NCBI RefSeq assembly: GCF_039542905.1
Contig: NZ_BAABIS010000001.1
Location: forward strand, 2,232,001 to 2,296,000
Length of the DNA stretch: 64,000 bases
DNA from: Kitasatospora terrestris
Lineage (GTDB): Bacteria > Actinomycetota > Actinomycetes > Streptomycetales > Streptomycetaceae
Direction: 5' to 3'
Positions 40,391-50,821 of the stretch are shown here, piece after piece. The notes beneath the pieces were generated by a model. The model was not told where the DNA came from. It saw only the letters and a program-made list of their open reading frames with translations, and made no database searches. The position numbers were made by a program, and so were the translations under genes. Positions within the stretch are counted from its first letter, which is position 1. Each line of letters starts with the position of its first letter.

Positions 40391-41260
40391 TCAGCTCTCC
40401 CGGAGCACCCTCCGGACAAGATCCCGGGCCGGCCCGCCGACCACGGCGGCCTCGGCCAGCCGGTCGAGCGCCTCGGCGTACTCGGCGACCTCGACGGGTT
40501 TGTCCAGGTAGAGGGCGGTGGTGAACTGCTCCAGGTAGACCACGTCGGGCAGGTCGTCCTCGGGGAAGCCGAGCACCGTGAAGGCGCCGCTGTCGGCGGC
40601 CAGCGCGCCCATGCCGAGCGGCAGCACGCGCAGGGTCAGCCAGGGCCGTTCGGCCAGCGCCAGCAGGTGCTCCAGCTGCGCGCTCATCACCTCGGGGCCG
40701 CCGCAGGCGCGACGCAGCGCGGTCTCGTCCACGATCAGGTCGACCCGGGCGGTGACGTCGTCGGCGAGGAAGCGCCGCTGCCGGCCGAGCCGGACGGCGA
40801 CCCGCCGGTCCAGCTCCTCCTCGCTCGCGGACGGGCTGCCGGCCCGCATCACGGCGCGCGCGTACGCCTCGGTCTGCAACAGCCCGGGGACGAACTGGAC
40901 CTCGTACCCGCGGATCCGGTCGGCGGCCTCCTCCAGGCCGAGGTACTGCTGGAACCAGGACGGCACCGCGTCCGTCAGCCCCTGCCACCAGGCGGGGGCG
41001 TTGGCCTCGCCGACCAGGGCGAGCAGCGCCTCGCGCTCGGTGCCGTCGGCGAGCCCGTAGAGGGTCAGCAGGTCGGCGACGTCGCGGACCTTGAAGGCGA
41101 CCCGGCCGAGCTCCATCCGGCTGATCTTCGACTCGGAGGCGCGGATCGAGTACCCGGCGTCCTCCCGGCTGACGCCGTGGGCCTCGCGCAGCCTCCGCAG
41201 GTGCGAACCGAGCAGCATCCGGCGCGCGGTGGCACCACCACCGGTCTGTACGCCCGTCAT
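40391..41260 (-). CDS. XRE-family regulator with DUF5753
   Basis: 289 residues, ATG 41260 (GAGGCGGGG upstream). An N-terminal lambda-repressor-type HTH (LLGSHLRRLREAHGVSREDAGYSIRASESKISRMELGRV, about 16-54) is followed by the ~180-residue DUF5753 domain (WFQQYLGLEEAADRIRGYEVQFVPGLLQTEAYARAV...). This class is abundant in streptomycetes, usually paired with a small DUF397 protein. No DUF397 gene is seen here; the next gene downstream is the aldehyde dehydrogenase, which may be in the same transcript. Confidence 0.93.
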   Translation of the reverse strand: MTGVQTGGGATARRMLLGSHLRRLREAHGVSREDAGYSIRASESKISRMELGRVAFKVRDVADLLTLYGLADGTEREALLALVGEANAPAWWQGLTDAVPSWFQQYLGLEEAADRIRGYEVQFVPGLLQTEAYARAVMRAGSPSASEEELDRRVAVRLGRQRRFLADDVTARVDLIVDETALRRACGGPEVMSAQLEHLLALAERPWLTLRVLPLGMGALAADSGAFTVLGFPEDDLPDVVYLEQFTTALYLDKPVEVAEYAEALDRLAEAAVVGGPARDLVRRVLRES

Positions 41261-41576
41261 CCCCGCCTCCCCTCAGGTCCGTCCCCGCGGCGTGAAGTCT
41301 GCCATCTCCCACCGACATTGGGGAGGGCCGTCTCCCATGGTGGCCGTGCGCATGCCATGGAGAGGCGGTCACCGCGCACGGGAAACACGAAACGGCGCCT
41401 GCCCCCAACTGGTCGGGGAGCGGACAGGCGCCGCGGGGACCGTCCCCGGCGGCTCTGGCGGGTCGGCTTCGTGCGGCCGGGCGGGCAGTGCGGGCCCGGC
41501 GGTTCAGGGTGAGGGTTTTTCTGCCGCGGCACCACGAGTGTTCGCGGTACCGCGGGTCCTGCGGGTGACCCGCGGG
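41261..41576. other. Intergenic region with two hairpins downstream of gltD
   Basis: About 315 bases with no gene. It holds a nested hairpin GGCGCCTG (41394-41401) / CAGGCGCC (41425-41432) with an internal CCCC/GGGG stem, and CCGCGGGTC (41550-41558) / GACCCGCGG (41567-41575) immediately after the gltD stop. The second is the likely gltD terminator. The left part should hold the promoter of the XRE-DUF5753 gene; no clear hexamers are visible. Confidence 0.5.
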
Positions 41577-43037
41577 TCAGACCACCAGGGGGCGGTCCGT
41601 CGGGCGGATCGGGGCGGGCAGCGGGGTCTTGCCACCCAGGAACTTGTCGACCGCCGCGGCGGCCGAGCGGCCCTCCGCGATGGCCCAGACGATCAGCGAC
41701 TGTCCGCGGCCCGCGTCGCCGCAGACGTACACGCCGTCCACGTTGGTGGCGAACTTTCCGTCGCGGGCCACATTACCCCGAGCGTCCAGGTCGACGCCAA
41801 GCTGCTCCACCAGGCCGTTCTTGACGTCCGTGCCGGTGAAGCCCATGGCCAGGGTGACCAGCTGGGCCGGGATGGCGCGCTCGGTGCCGGGGACGGGCTC
41901 GAAGCGGCCGTCCTTGAACTCCACCTCGACCAGGTGCAGCTCCTGGACGTTGCCCTCCTCGTCGCCGCTGAAGTGGGTGGTGTTGACGGAGTAGATCCGC
42001 TCGCCGCCCTCCTCGTGGGCCGAGGTGACCTTGTAGGTCATCGGCATGGTCGGCCAGGGCTGGTGGCCGGGGCGCTCGTCGCTCGGCCGCGGCATGATCT
42101 CCAGCTGGGTGACCGAGGCCGCGCCCTGGCGGTGGGCGGTGCCGACGCAGTCCGCGCCGGTGTCGCCGCCGCCGATGACCACCACGTGCTTGCCCTTGGC
42201 GCTGATCGGGGAGTCGACGTAGTCGCCCTCCTGCACCTTGTTGGCCAGCGGCAGGTACTCCATGGCCTGGTGGATGCCCTTGAGCTCGCGGCCCGGGGCG
42301 GGCAGGTCGCGCGCGGTGGTCGCACCCGCCGCGATGACGACCGCGTCGAAGCGCGAGCGCAGGTCCTGGCCGGTGATGTCCTCGCCCACGTGGACGCCGG
42401 TGCGGAACCGGGTGCCCTCCGCGCGCATCTGCTCGATGCGGCGGTTGATGTGGCGCTTCTCCATCTTGAACTCGGGGATGCCGTAGCGCAGCAGGCCGCC
42501 GATGCGGTCGGCGCGCTCGTACACCACCACGGTGTGGCCGGCCCGGGTGAGCTGCTGGGCGGCGGCCAGACCGGCCGGGCCGGAGCCGACCACGGCGACG
42601 GTCTTGCCGGACAGCCGCTCCGGGACCTGCGGGGTGACCCCGCCGCCGTCCCAGGCCTTGTCGATGATGGTGACCTCGACGTTCTTGATGGTCACCGCGT
42701 CCTGGTTGATCCCCAGCACGCAGGCCGACTCGCAGGGAGCGGGGCACAGGCGACCGGTGAACTCCGGGAAGTTGTTGGTCGCGTGGAGGCGCTCGATCGC
42801 ACCGGACCAGTCGTCCCGGAAGGCCAGGTCGTTCCACTCGGGGATGAGGTTCCCGAGCGGGCAGCCGTTGTGGCAGAACGGGATGCCGCAGTCCATGCAG
42901 CGGCCGGCCTGCTTGGTGATGATCGGAAGGAGGCTGCGCTCGACGTAGACCTCGTTCCAGTCACGGAGCCGGACGTCCACCGGACGGCGCTCCGCCAGCT
43001 GCTTGGGCGTGGTCAGGAAGCCCTTGGGGTCAGCCAT
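41577..43037 (-). CDS. gltD: Glutamate synthase (NADPH) small subunit
   Basis: 486 residues. It transfers electrons from NADPH to the large subunit for making glutamate from glutamine and 2-oxoglutarate. The N-terminal ferredoxin-like Cys clusters are [14 protein letters not shown] and CPAPCESAC; the FAD-binding fold is [17 protein letters not shown] and the NADPH-binding fold [15 protein letters not shown]. The C-terminal [22 protein letters not shown] closes the FAD site. The start overlaps the gltB stop by eight bases, so the two are translated together. Confidence 0.98.
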   Translation of the reverse strand: MADPKGFLTTPKQLAERRPVDVRLRDWNEVYVERSLLPIITKQAGRCMDCGIPFCHNGCPLGNLIPEWNDLAFRDDWSGAIERLHATNNFPEFTGRLCPAPCESACVLGINQDAVTIKNVEVTIIDKAWDGGGVTPQVPERLSGKTVAVVGSGPAGLAAAQQLTRAGHTVVVYERADRIGGLLRYGIPEFKMEKRHINRRIEQMRAEGTRFRTGVHVGEDITGQDLRSRFDAVVIAAGATTARDLPAPGRELKGIHQAMEYLPLANKVQEGDYVDSPISAKGKHVVVIGGGDTGADCVGTAHRQGAASVTQLEIMPRPSDERPGHQPWPTMPMTYKVTSAHEEGGERIYSVNTTHFSGDEEGNVQELHLVEVEFKDGRFEPVPGTERAIPAQLVTLAMGFTGTDVKNGLVEQLGVDLDARGNVARDGKFATNVDGVYVCGDAGRGQSLIVWAIAEGRSAAAAVDKFLGGKTPLPAPIRPTDRPLVV

Positions 43038-46000
43038 GTGCCGCCTCCATCATCTTGCGAGTGGTCTCGGCCTCGGAGAGGCCATCGCGCTCAGCGGCGT
43101 CCTTGGCGGCGAGCACAGCCTTGTAGTCGGTCGGCATGATCTTGGAGAAGCGGGAGACGCCGCTGCCCCAGTCAGCCAGGAGTTCGGCGGCGACGGTGGA
43201 GCCGGTCTCCTCGTAGTGCTGCTGCACGGTGTCGCGCAGCCACTCGCGGTCCGCGGCGCTCGGGGCCTCGATGCCCACCATGCCGCTGTTGACGTTCGCC
43301 GGGCGCAGGTCCAGGACGTACGCGATGCCGCCGGACATGCCCGCCGCGAGGTTGCGGCCGGTCTCGCCGAGGACCACGACCCGGCCGCCGGTCATGTACT
43401 CCAGGCCGTGGTCGCCCACGCCCTCGACGACCAGGGTAGCGCCCGAGTTGCGGACGGCGAAGCGCTCGCCGGCCTTGCCGCGCAGGTGGATCCGGCCCGA
43501 GGTGGCGCCGTAGCCGATGGTGTTGCCGGCGATCACGTGGTTCTGCGCGTCGGCCCCGATCGCGGCCGCGTCGCGCGCCGGGCGGACGATCACCACACCG
43601 CCGGAGAGGCCCTTGCCGACGTAGTCGTTGGCGTCGCCCTCCAGCCGCAGGGTCACGCCGCGCGGCACGAAGGCGCCGAACGACTGGCCGGCCGAGCCGG
43701 TGAAGGTGACGTCGATCGTCCCCTCCGGCAGGCCCTCGCCGCGGTACCGCTTGGTCACCTCGTGGCCGAGCATGGTGCCGACCGTGCGGTTGACGTTGCG
43801 GATCGGCAGCTGGATCCGGACGGCCTCGCCGCGCTCCAGGGCGTCCTCGGCCAGCTCGATGAGCTGGTTGTCGAGGGCCTTGTCGAGCGAGTGGTCCTGG
43901 CCGGTGGTGTTGTGCAGGGCCGCGCCCTCGGGCAGCGCCGGCACGTGGAAGAGCGGGGCCAGGTCGAGACCGGCGGCCTTCCAGTGGTCGATCGCGGCCT
44001 CGGCGTCGATGTGCTCGGCGTGGCCGACGGCCTCCTCGATCGAGCGGAAGCCCAGCTCGGCGAGGATCTCGCGGACCTCCTCCGCGATGAACTCGAAGAA
44101 GTTCACCACGAACTCCGGCTTGCCGGAGAAGCGGTCGCGCAGCACCGGGTTCTGGGTGGCGACGCCGACCGGGCAGGTGTCCAGGTGGCAGACGCGCATC
44201 ATGATGCAGCCGGAGACCACCAGCGGGGCGGTCGCGAAGCCGAACTCCTCGGCGCCCAGCAGGGCGGCGATGACGACGTCGCGGCCGGTCTTCAGCTGGC
44301 CGTCCGTCTGGACCACGATGCGGTCGCGCAGGCCGTTCAGCAGCAGGGTCTGCTGGGTCTCGGCCAGGCCGAGCTCCCAGGGGCCGCCCGCGTGCTTCAG
44401 CGAGGTCAGCGGGGAGGCACCGGTGCCGCCGTCGTGACCCGAGATCAGCACCACGTCGGCATGCGCCTTGGAGACGCCCGCGGCGACGGTGCCGACACCG
44501 ACCTCCGACACCAGCTTCACGTGGATGCGGGCCGCGGGGTTGGCGTTCTTGAGGTCGTGGATCAGCTGAGCCAGGTCCTCGATGGAGTAGATGTCGTGGT
44601 GCGGCGGCGGGGAGATCAGACCGACGCCCGGGGTGGAGTGCCGGGTCCTGGCGACCCACGGGTAGACCTTGTGGCCGGGCAGCTGGCCGCCCTCGCCGGG
44701 CTTGGCGCCCTGGGCCATCTTGATCTGGATGTCGTCCGCGTTGACCAGGTACTCGGAGGTGACGCCGAAGCGGCCGGAGGCGACCTGCTTGATCGCCGAG
44801 CGGCGCGCCGGGTCGTACAGGCGCTCCGGGTCCTCGCCGCCCTCACCGGTGTTGGACTTGCCGCCCAGCTGGTTCATCGCGATGGCGAGCGTCTCGTGCG
44901 CCTCCATCGAGATAGAGCCGTACGACATGGCGCCGGTGGAGAAGCGCTTGACGATCTCGCTGACCGGCTCGACCTCGTCGATCGGGACCGGGGTGCGGCC
45001 GAGGCCGTCCAGCTTGAACAGGCCGCGCAGCGTCATCAGGCGCTCGGACTGGCTGTTCACCCGGTCGGTGTACTGCTTGAAGATGTCGTACCGCTTGTTG
45101 CGGGTCGAGTGCTGCAGGCGGAAGACCGTCTCCGGGTCGAACAGGTGCGGCTCGCCCTCGCGGCGCCACTGGTACTCGCCGCCGATCTCCAGCGCGCGGT
45201 GCGCGGCCGGGATGCCGGAGGCCGGGTACGCCTTGGCGTGGCGGGCGGCCACCTCCTTGGCGATCTGGTCCAGGCCGATGCCGCCGAGCTTGGTGGTGGT
45301 GCCGGCGAAGTAGCTGTCGACCAGCTCCTGGGCCAGGCCGATGGCCTCGAAGACCTGGGCGCCGCGGTACGAGGCCACGGTGGAGATGCCCATCTTCGAC
45401 ATGACCTTCAGGACGCCCTTGCCGAGCGCCTTGATCAGGTTCTTGATGGCCTTCTCGGGCTCGATGCCCTGGACGAAGACGCCCTGGGCGACCAGGTCCT
45501 CGACCGACTCCATCGCCAGGTACGGGTTGACCGCGCCGGCGCCGTAGCCGACCAGCAGCGCGACGTGGTGCACCTCGCGGACGTCGCCGGCCTCGACCAC
45601 CAGCGACACCTGGGTGCGCTGCTTGGTGCGGATCAGGTGGTGGTGGACCGCGGAGGTGAGCAGCAGCGAGGGGATCGGCGCGTGCTCGGCGTCCGAGTGG
45701 CGGTCGGAGAGCACGACGATCCGGGCGCCGTCGGCGATCGCGGCGTCCGCCTCGGCGGCGATCTCGGCGAGGCGCGCGGCCAGGCCGGCGCCGCCGCTGG
45801 CGACCTTGTACAGGCCGGACAGGGTGACGGCCTTGAGGCCGGGCTGGTCGCCGTCCGCGTTGATGTGGATCAGCTTGGCCAGCTCGTCGTTGTCGATCAC
45901 CGGGAAGGTGATGCCGACCGAGCGGCAGTGCGACGGGGAGGCGTCGAGCAGGTTGCCCTCGGGGCCGAGGTTGGACAGCAGCGAGGTGACGAGCTCCTCG

Positions 46001-47625
46001 CGGATGGCGTCCAGCGGCGGGTTGGTGACCTGCGCGAAGAGCTGCACGAAGTAGTCGAACAGCAGGCGCGGCTTCTCGCTCAGCGCGGCGATCGGCGAGT
46101 CGGTGCCCATCGAGCCGAGCGCCTCGCCGCCGGTCTTCGCCATCGGGGCGAGGATGACGCGCAGCTCCTCCTCGGTGTAGCCGAAGGTCTGCTGGCGGCG
46201 GGTGACCGAGGCGTGGGTGTGCGCGATGTGCTCGCGCTCGGGGAGCTTGGCGAGCTGGATCTGGCCGGCCGCCACCCACTCCTCGTACGGGTGCTCGGCG
46301 GCCAGCTGGGCCTTGAGCTCCTCGTCCTCGACGATGCGGTGCTCGGCGGTGTCGATCAGGAAGACCTTGCCGGGCTGCAGGCGGCCCTTCTTGACCACGT
46401 TCTCCTGGGCGATGTCCAGGACGCCGACCTCGGAGGAGAGGACGACCAGGCCGTCCTCGGTGATCCAGTACCGGGCCGGGCGCAGGCCGTTGCGGTCCAG
46501 GACCGCGCCGATCTGGGTGCCGTCGGTGAAGGTGACGCAGGCCGGGCCGTCCCAGGGCTCCATCAGGTTGGAGTGGTACTGGTAGAACGCGCGGCGGGCC
46601 GGGTCCATGGTGGCGTGGTTCTCCCACGCCTCCGGGATCATCATCAGCACCGCGTGCGGCAGCGAGCGGCCGCCGAGGTGGAGCAGCTCCAGGACCTCGT
46701 CGAAGGAGGCCGAGTCGGAGTGGTCCGGGGTGCAGATCGGGAAGATCCGGTCCAGGTCGCCCGGGATCAGGTCGGTGGCGAGCTGGGACTCGCGGGCGGT
46801 CATCCAGTTCCGGTTGCCCTTGACCGTGTTGATCTCGCCGTTGTGCGCGACGAAGCGGTACGGGTGGGCGAGCGGCCAGCTCGGGAAGGTGTTGGTGGAG
46901 AACCGCGAGTGCACCAGGCCGAGGGCGGAGGCGTAGAGCCGGTCCGACAGGTCGGGGAAGAAGGGCTCCAGCTGGCCGGTGGTCAGCATGCCCTTGTAGA
47001 CGATGGTGCGCGCGGACAGCGACGGGAAGTAGACGCCCGCCTCGCGCTCGGCGCGCTTGCGGACCACGAAGGAGACCCGGTCCAGCTCGATGCCGGACTT
47101 GTCGCCGCCGGCGACGAAGACCTGGCGGAAGCGCGGCATCACGCTGCGGGCGGTGGCGCCCAGCAGGTCGGGGGTGACCGGGACGTCGCGCCAGCCGAGG
47201 ACCGTCAAGCCCTCCTCGGCCGCGATGGCCTCGATGGCGGCGACGGCGGCGGCGTCGGCCGCGTCCTCGTCGGGGAGGAAGGCGATGCCGACCGCGTACG
47301 AGCCGACCTCGGGGAGCTCGAAGGAGACCTTGGAGCGCAGGAACGCGTCCGGGATCTGGGTCAGGATGCCCGCGCCGTCACCGGAGTCCGGCTCGGCGCC
47401 GGTGGCGCCCCGGTGCTCCAGGTTGCGCAGGACGGTCAGCGCCTGCTCGACGATCTTGTGGTCGGCGATGCCGGTCAGCGTGGCCACGAAGCCCACGCCG
47501 CAGGCGTCGTGCTCGTTGCGCGGGTCGTACAGACCCTGGGCCGTGGGGCGTGCATCCGGAACGAGCGCGTACGGGCCGGAGGCCTGGGCGTTCTCGTTGG
47601 CGGAGTGCGTGGATGCAGACAGCAT
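43030..47625 (-). CDS. gltB: Glutamate synthase (NADPH) large subunit
   Basis: 1531 residues from ATG 47625 (GGGAGA upstream). The class II amidotransferase domain begins at the mature nucleophile Cys in [10 protein letters not shown] after a ~40-residue propeptide. The central domain, the FMN-binding synthase domain ([24 protein letters not shown]) and the 3Fe-4S ligands in [16 protein letters not shown] follow. The C-terminal beta-helix with G-x-x-G-x-x-x-G repeats ([34 protein letters not shown]) is intact. Glutamine is hydrolysed and ammonia tunnels to 2-oxoglutarate. A GlnR-like motif lies 64 bases upstream. Confidence 0.98.
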   Translation of the reverse strand: MLSASTHSANENAQASGPYALVPDARPTAQGLYDPRNEHDACGVGFVATLTGIADHKIVEQALTVLRNLEHRGATGAEPDSGDGAGILTQIPDAFLRSKVSFELPEVGSYAVGIAFLPDEDAADAAAVAAIEAIAAEEGLTVLGWRDVPVTPDLLGATARSVMPRFRQVFVAGGDKSGIELDRVSFVVRKRAEREAGVYFPSLSARTIVYKGMLTTGQLEPFFPDLSDRLYASALGLVHSRFSTNTFPSWPLAHPYRFVAHNGEINTVKGNRNWMTARESQLATDLIPGDLDRIFPICTPDHSDSASFDEVLELLHLGGRSLPHAVLMMIPEAWENHATMDPARRAFYQYHSNLMEPWDGPACVTFTDGTQIGAVLDRNGLRPARYWITEDGLVVLSSEVGVLDIAQENVVKKGRLQPGKVFLIDTAEHRIVEDEELKAQLAAEHPYEEWVAAGQIQLAKLPEREHIAHTHASVTRRQQTFGYTEEELRVILAPMAKTGGEALGSMGTDSPIAALSEKPRLLFDYFVQLFAQVTNPPLDAIREELVTSLLSNLGPEGNLLDASPSHCRSVGITFPVIDNDELAKLIHINADGDQPGLKAVTLSGLYKVASGGAGLAARLAEIAAEADAAIADGARIVVLSDRHSDAEHAPIPSLLLTSAVHHHLIRTKQRTQVSLVVEAGDVREVHHVALLVGYGAGAVNPYLAMESVEDLVAQGVFVQGIEPEKAIKNLIKALGKGVLKVMSKMGISTVASYRGAQVFEAIGLAQELVDSYFAGTTTKLGGIGLDQIAKEVAARHAKAYPASGIPAAHRALEIGGEYQWRREGEPHLFDPETVFRLQHSTRNKRYDIFKQYTDRVNSQSERLMTLRGLFKLDGLGRTPVPIDEVEPVSEIVKRFSTGAMSYGSISMEAHETLAIAMNQLGGKSNTGEGGEDPERLYDPARRSAIKQVASGRFGVTSEYLVNADDIQIKMAQGAKPGEGGQLPGHKVYPWVARTRHSTPGVGLISPPPHHDIYSIEDLAQLIHDLKNANPAARIHVKLVSEVGVGTVAAGVSKAHADVVLISGHDGGTGASPLTSLKHAGGPWELGLAETQQTLLLNGLRDRIVVQTDGQLKTGRDVVIAALLGAEEFGFATAPLVVSGCIMMRVCHLDTCPVGVATQNPVLRDRFSGKPEFVVNFFEFIAEEVREILAELGFRSIEEAVGHAEHIDAEAAIDHWKAAGLDLAPLFHVPALPEGAALHNTTGQDHSLDKALDNQLIELAEDALERGEAVRIQLPIRNVNRTVGTMLGHEVTKRYRGEGLPEGTIDVTFTGSAGQSFGAFVPRGVTLRLEGDANDYVGKGLSGGVVIVRPARDAAAIGADAQNHVIAGNTIGYGATSGRIHLRGKAGERFAVRNSGATLVVEGVGDHGLEYMTGGRVVVLGETGRNLAAGMSGGIAYVLDLRPANVNSGMVGIEAPSAADREWLRDTVQQHYEETGSTVAAELLADWGSGVSRFSKIMPTDYKAVLAAKDAAERDGLSEAETTRKMMEAAHG

Positions 47626-48041
47626 CGGCTCTCCCGTCGTCGTCTTTGGCAAGTGCAGGTGCAGAGGGACGACGTTGGCCCTGATGCGATTTCGTGCAGG
47701 TTACATGATGCCCAAGATCCCGCGAACTGGAATCCGTGGTCCATATGGCGGACAGATCCGCAGGTCACGGGGGCGATGAGAGGACGCGCCACCTTGCGCA
47801 TCCCCACCAGTGTGCCCGGCGCCGGGCGGGGTGAAACAGGGGCGAAATGCTGCCGCCACACGAGGCGATCATGGGCTGCCTGCGATTCCATCCCGGAGCC
47901 GCACCGGCGGATGCGAATCTGCGGGTCCGACGGCCGGATGCTGAGACTAGAACAGGTCGCCAGCCTATCCCATGTGCGGAACATCACGCATACATCAGCA
48001 TAACCATGCAATGTTATGTGGCTTCCGACAGTCGGCGCGGG
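47626..48041 (-). other. gltB upstream region with AT-rich palindrome
   Basis: About 415 bases separate gltB from the VIT-type gene on the same strand. Apart from the GlnR-like motif, it contains CATAAC-N2-TGCA-N2-GTTATG (47999-48018), a 20-base palindrome with two mismatched pairs in strikingly AT-rich sequence, 24 bases beyond the VIT-type gene stop. It may be a terminator stem for that gene or an operator of a distal gltB promoter. No reliable gene or RNA is visible. Confidence 0.4.
47689..47704 (-). promoter_or_regulatory. GlnR-like box upstream of gltB
   Basis: On the minus strand GTAAC-CTGCAC-GAAAT matches the actinobacterial GlnR pattern gTnAc-n6-GaAAc at nearly all positions, 64-79 bases before the gltB ATG. 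GlnR controls nitrogen assimilation genes in actinomycetes. This is a single site; a second, weaker GAAAC-N6-GAAAT lies on the other strand near 47832. Confidence 0.5.
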
Positions 48042-48782
48042 TCAGCCGACGGCACCGCCGATCAGCACGCCCAGCAGGTAGGTGACCCCCGCCGCCGCCC
48101 CGCCCAGCACCAGCTGCCGCAGGCCGCTGAACCACCAGCTGCGCGCCGTCACCCGGGCCACCACCGCGCCGCACAGGAACAGGCCGAGCAGCGACACGAT
48201 CAGCGCCGGCCACAGCGCCGTGGCCCCCAGCAGGTACGGCAGCAGCGGCAGCAGCGCGCCCGCGGCGAAGCAGACGAACGAGGAGACCGCCGCCACCAGC
48301 GGCGAGGGCAGGTCGTCCGGGTCGACCCCGAGCTCCTCCCGGGCGTGCACCGCCAGGGTCCGCTCCGGGCTGGAGGAGAGCTGCTTCGCCACCTGGTGGG
48401 CCAGCTCCGGCTCCACGCCCTTGTCGATGTAGAGCTGCGCCAGCTCGGCCAGCTCGCCGTGCGGGTTGCGGTGCAGCTCGATCCGCTCCGCCTCGATCTC
48501 CGCCTCCACCAGCTCGCGCTGGGAGGCCACCGAGGTGTACTCGCCCGCCGCCATCGAGCAGGCGCCGGCCGCCAGTCCGGCCAGCCCGGTGAGGATCACC
48601 GTGGAGCTGGAGACCGCGCCGCCGACCACGCCGGTCATCAGCGCGAAGTTGGAGACCAGGCCGTCCATCGCGCCGAACACGGCCGGCCGCAGCCAGCCCC
48701 CGTTGACGTCCCGGTGGTGCCCCGCGGCGGGTATCCGCGGCTGGGTGTTGTCGGTCTCCGGCTCCGCGACGATCGCGCTCAT
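48042..48782 (-). CDS. VIT1/CCC1-family transporter
   Basis: 246 residues from ATG 48782. Vacuolar-iron-transporter-like membrane protein: N-terminal DVNGGWLRPAVFGAMDGLVSNFALMTGVVGG is the family signature (the Asp and Met in TM1 bind metal). GLAAGACSMAAGEYTSVASQRELVEAEIEAER follows, and the cytoplasmic Glu/His-rich helices (ELHRNPHGELAELAQLY) form the metal-binding domain. Five TM helices. It probably exports Fe2+ or Mn2+ from the cytosol. Confidence 0.93.
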   Translation of the reverse strand: MSAIVAEPETDNTQPRIPAAGHHRDVNGGWLRPAVFGAMDGLVSNFALMTGVVGGAVSSSTVILTGLAGLAAGACSMAAGEYTSVASQRELVEAEIEAERIELHRNPHGELAELAQLYIDKGVEPELAHQVAKQLSSSPERTLAVHAREELGVDPDDLPSPLVAAVSSFVCFAAGALLPLLPYLLGATALWPALIVSLLGLFLCGAVVARVTARSWWFSGLRQLVLGGAAAGVTYLLGVLIGGAVG

Positions 48783-48903
48783 GTCGTGTACGCACCTTCC
48801 TGTACGGACGTCCCCCCTGACCGCTCCGGCAGGGCTCCACTCCTTGAACGTAGCCCGTTGACCTGCGACTTTCCAGCAAAGTAAGGCTGCCCGAACACGC
48901 GGA

Positions 48904-48937
48904 AGGCCGCCCTCACCACGCTGGGTGAGGGCGGCCT
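48904..48937 (-). terminator. Terminator of lgt
   Basis: AGGCCGCCCTCACC (48904-48917) and GGTGAGGGCGGCCT (48924-48937) form a perfect 14-bp stem with a six-base loop, 21 bases beyond the lgt stop codon. Confidence 0.8.
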
Positions 48938-48958
48938 CAGAAGTGCTGTCGGCCCAGG

Positions 48959-49846
48959 TCAGGAGGCCTGTCGCTGGTCGCTCCCGGCCTTCTCCGCCTC
49001 CCGCCGGGCCTCCTCGGCGGCCCGCGGGTCGATCGAATCCGGGTCCTCGCGGCCCGGCTTGGTCCGCGCCGAGACCACCAGGTACGCCACCGCGCCGAGG
49101 AAGACCGCGATCGCCACCCAGTCGTTCAGGCGCAGCCCGAAGAAGTGGTGCGCCTCGTCGATCCGCAGCCACTCGGTCCAGAACCGGCCCACCGTGTACG
49201 CGGCCACGTACAGCGCGAACGCCCGGCCGTGGCCGAGGGTGAAGCGGCGGTCCGCCCAGATCACCAGCAGCGCCACGCCGACGCACCACAGCGACTCGTA
49301 CAGGAAGGTCGGGTGGTAGGTGCCGGTCACCACGGTGCCGTCCGGCAGGGTCTTGTTGATCTCCAGGCCCCACGGCAGGGTGGTCGGCCGGCCGTACAGC
49401 TCCTGGTTGAACCAGTTGCCCCAGCGGCCGCAGGCCTGGGCCAGCGCGATGCCCGGCGCGATCGCGTCGGCGTAGGCGGGCAGCGGCACCCCCCGGCGGC
49501 GGCAGCCGATCCAGGCGCCGACCGCGCCGAACGCGATGGCGCCCCAGATCCCGAGGCCGCCCTCCCAGATCTTCAGCGCGTCGAGCGGGTGCTTGCCCGG
49601 GCCGAAGTACAGCTGGTTGTCGGTGATCACGTGGTAGAGCCGGCCGCCGACCAGGCCGAACGGCACCGCCCAGACGGCGATGTCGCCGACCGTGTGCTTG
49701 CCGCCGCCGCGCGCGACCCAGCGCTTGCTGCCGAGCCACACGGCCACGACGACACCGATGATGATGCAGAAGGCGTAGGCGCGCAGCGGAATCGGCCCCA
49801 GGTAGAGGACGCCCCGCGACGGGCTCGGGATGTATGCGAGATCCAT
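48959..49846 (-). CDS. lgt: Prolipoprotein diacylglyceryl transferase
   Basis: 295 residues from ATG 49846 (MDLAYIPSPSRGVLYLGPIPLRAYA). Seven membrane helices. It carries the Lgt signature GRWGNWFNQELYGRPT, the preceding DAIAPGIALAQACGR, and HPTFLYESLW; the Arg/Asn/Glu of the signature are essential in E. coli Lgt. It transfers diacylglycerol from phosphatidylglycerol to the lipobox Cys of lipoproteins such as those encoded at 15955 and 29049. The charged C-terminal tail (~40 residues, EEARREAEKAGSDQ) is common in actinobacteria. Confidence 0.97.
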   Translation of the reverse strand: MDLAYIPSPSRGVLYLGPIPLRAYAFCIIIGVVVAVWLGSKRWVARGGGKHTVGDIAVWAVPFGLVGGRLYHVITDNQLYFGPGKHPLDALKIWEGGLGIWGAIAFGAVGAWIGCRRRGVPLPAYADAIAPGIALAQACGRWGNWFNQELYGRPTTLPWGLEINKTLPDGTVVTGTYHPTFLYESLWCVGVALLVIWADRRFTLGHGRAFALYVAAYTVGRFWTEWLRIDEAHHFFGLRLNDWVAIAVFLGAVAYLVVSARTKPGREDPDSIDPRAAEEARREAEKAGSDQRQAS

Positions 49847-49924
49847 GGCAGGGTCGACGCTACCGTGTCCCGCCCGGCGCACCGGCACCGGAGCGGGTCA
49901 CAGCTTGACGTCGGTCTCCCCGGA

Positions 49925-50782
49925 TCAGGGGGACGGCGGGGTGTTGGACTCGGCGGCCGTCGAGGTCGGCGCCGGGCTCTGCCCGTTCGGGCCCGTGGTG
50001 CCGAGCGGCTTGCCCGCGTTGGCCTCGTCCACCCACTTCACCAGGTTCTCCGGGGAGATCTGCTCGTCGCCCTTCTTCGGGTAGATCGGGGTGCCGTTGA
50101 GCAGCACCGTCGGCGTCGACTTGTAGCTGGACTTGTCGAAGTCCTGCTGCACCGCCGAGACCCAGCCGGCGTACTTGTTGTCGTTGACGCAGGCCTCGAA
50201 GGCGGGCGTGTCCAGCCCCGGCACCTGCTTCGACAGGGCGATCAGGGTCTGCTTGTCGCCGAAGGAGTCGTCGGTCTCGTCGGGCTGGTTGCGGTACAGC
50301 ACGTCGTGGTAGTCGCGGAAGTGCCCGGCGTCCTGCGCGCAGGCCAGGGCGTTGGCGCCGTACTTGGAGCCGTTGCCGCCGAGCGAGCGGTCGATGAACG
50401 AGACCACGTGGACGTTGGAGTACAGCTTGCCCTGGTCCTGGAGCTGGTCGATGGTCGGCGAGAAGGTCCGCTCGAAGGTGCCGCAGGCGGGGCAGCGCGG
50501 GTCCTCGTAGACGGTCAGCACGGACGGCGCGTTCGCCGGGCCGGCCGGGAGGACCAGGCTCTTGTCGCCGATCGCGCCCTGCGGGGCGGCGACCGGGGTC
50601 TCCGGCTTGGAGCGCTCGTTCTGCACCACCACGCCGGTGACCACGGCGGCCGCGATCACCGCGACCACCACGCCGCCGACGACCAGCTTGCGGTTGCGCC
50701 GGGAGCGGGCCTCCTCGGCCGCCCGCTCCTGCATCATCCGCTCGCGGGCGGTGCGCTTGCCTTCTCGGTTCTTCTCACTCAT
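49925..50782 (-). CDS. Membrane-anchored DsbA-like thiol-disulfide oxidoreductase
   Basis: 285 residues from ATG 50782. A charged cytosolic start (EKNREGKRTARERM) is followed by one TM helix (KLVVGGVVVAVIAAAVVTGVVV, ~32-53). An external thioredoxin-like domain follows, with VYEDPRCPACGTFE containing the CPAC active site, and the cis-Pro loop KSTPTVLLNG. The helical insertion between them (LACAQDAGHFRDYHDVLY) has the DsbA_3/Thioredoxin_4 form. It should introduce disulfides outside the membrane. It is 39 bases downstream of the MauE/DoxX-like gene, the likely partner that recycles it. Confidence 0.94.
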   Translation of the reverse strand: MSEKNREGKRTARERMMQERAAEEARSRRNRKLVVGGVVVAVIAAAVVTGVVVQNERSKPETPVAAPQGAIGDKSLVLPAGPANAPSVLTVYEDPRCPACGTFERTFSPTIDQLQDQGKLYSNVHVVSFIDRSLGGNGSKYGANALACAQDAGHFRDYHDVLYRNQPDETDDSFGDKQTLIALSKQVPGLDTPAFEACVNDNKYAGWVSAVQQDFDKSSYKSTPTVLLNGTPIYPKKGDEQISPENLVKWVDEANAGKPLGTTGPNGQSPAPTSTAAESNTPPSP

Positions 50783-50821
50783 GGGTACGTGTGTCCGGGG
50801 TGTTCGAGGGCGGAGAGATGG

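Noticed and set aside
43003-48003. 1666-codon open frame antisense to gltB
   Set aside because: It mirrors the real gene: high GC removes stop codons on the opposite strand, and the translation is Val/Asp/Gly-rich without any domain.
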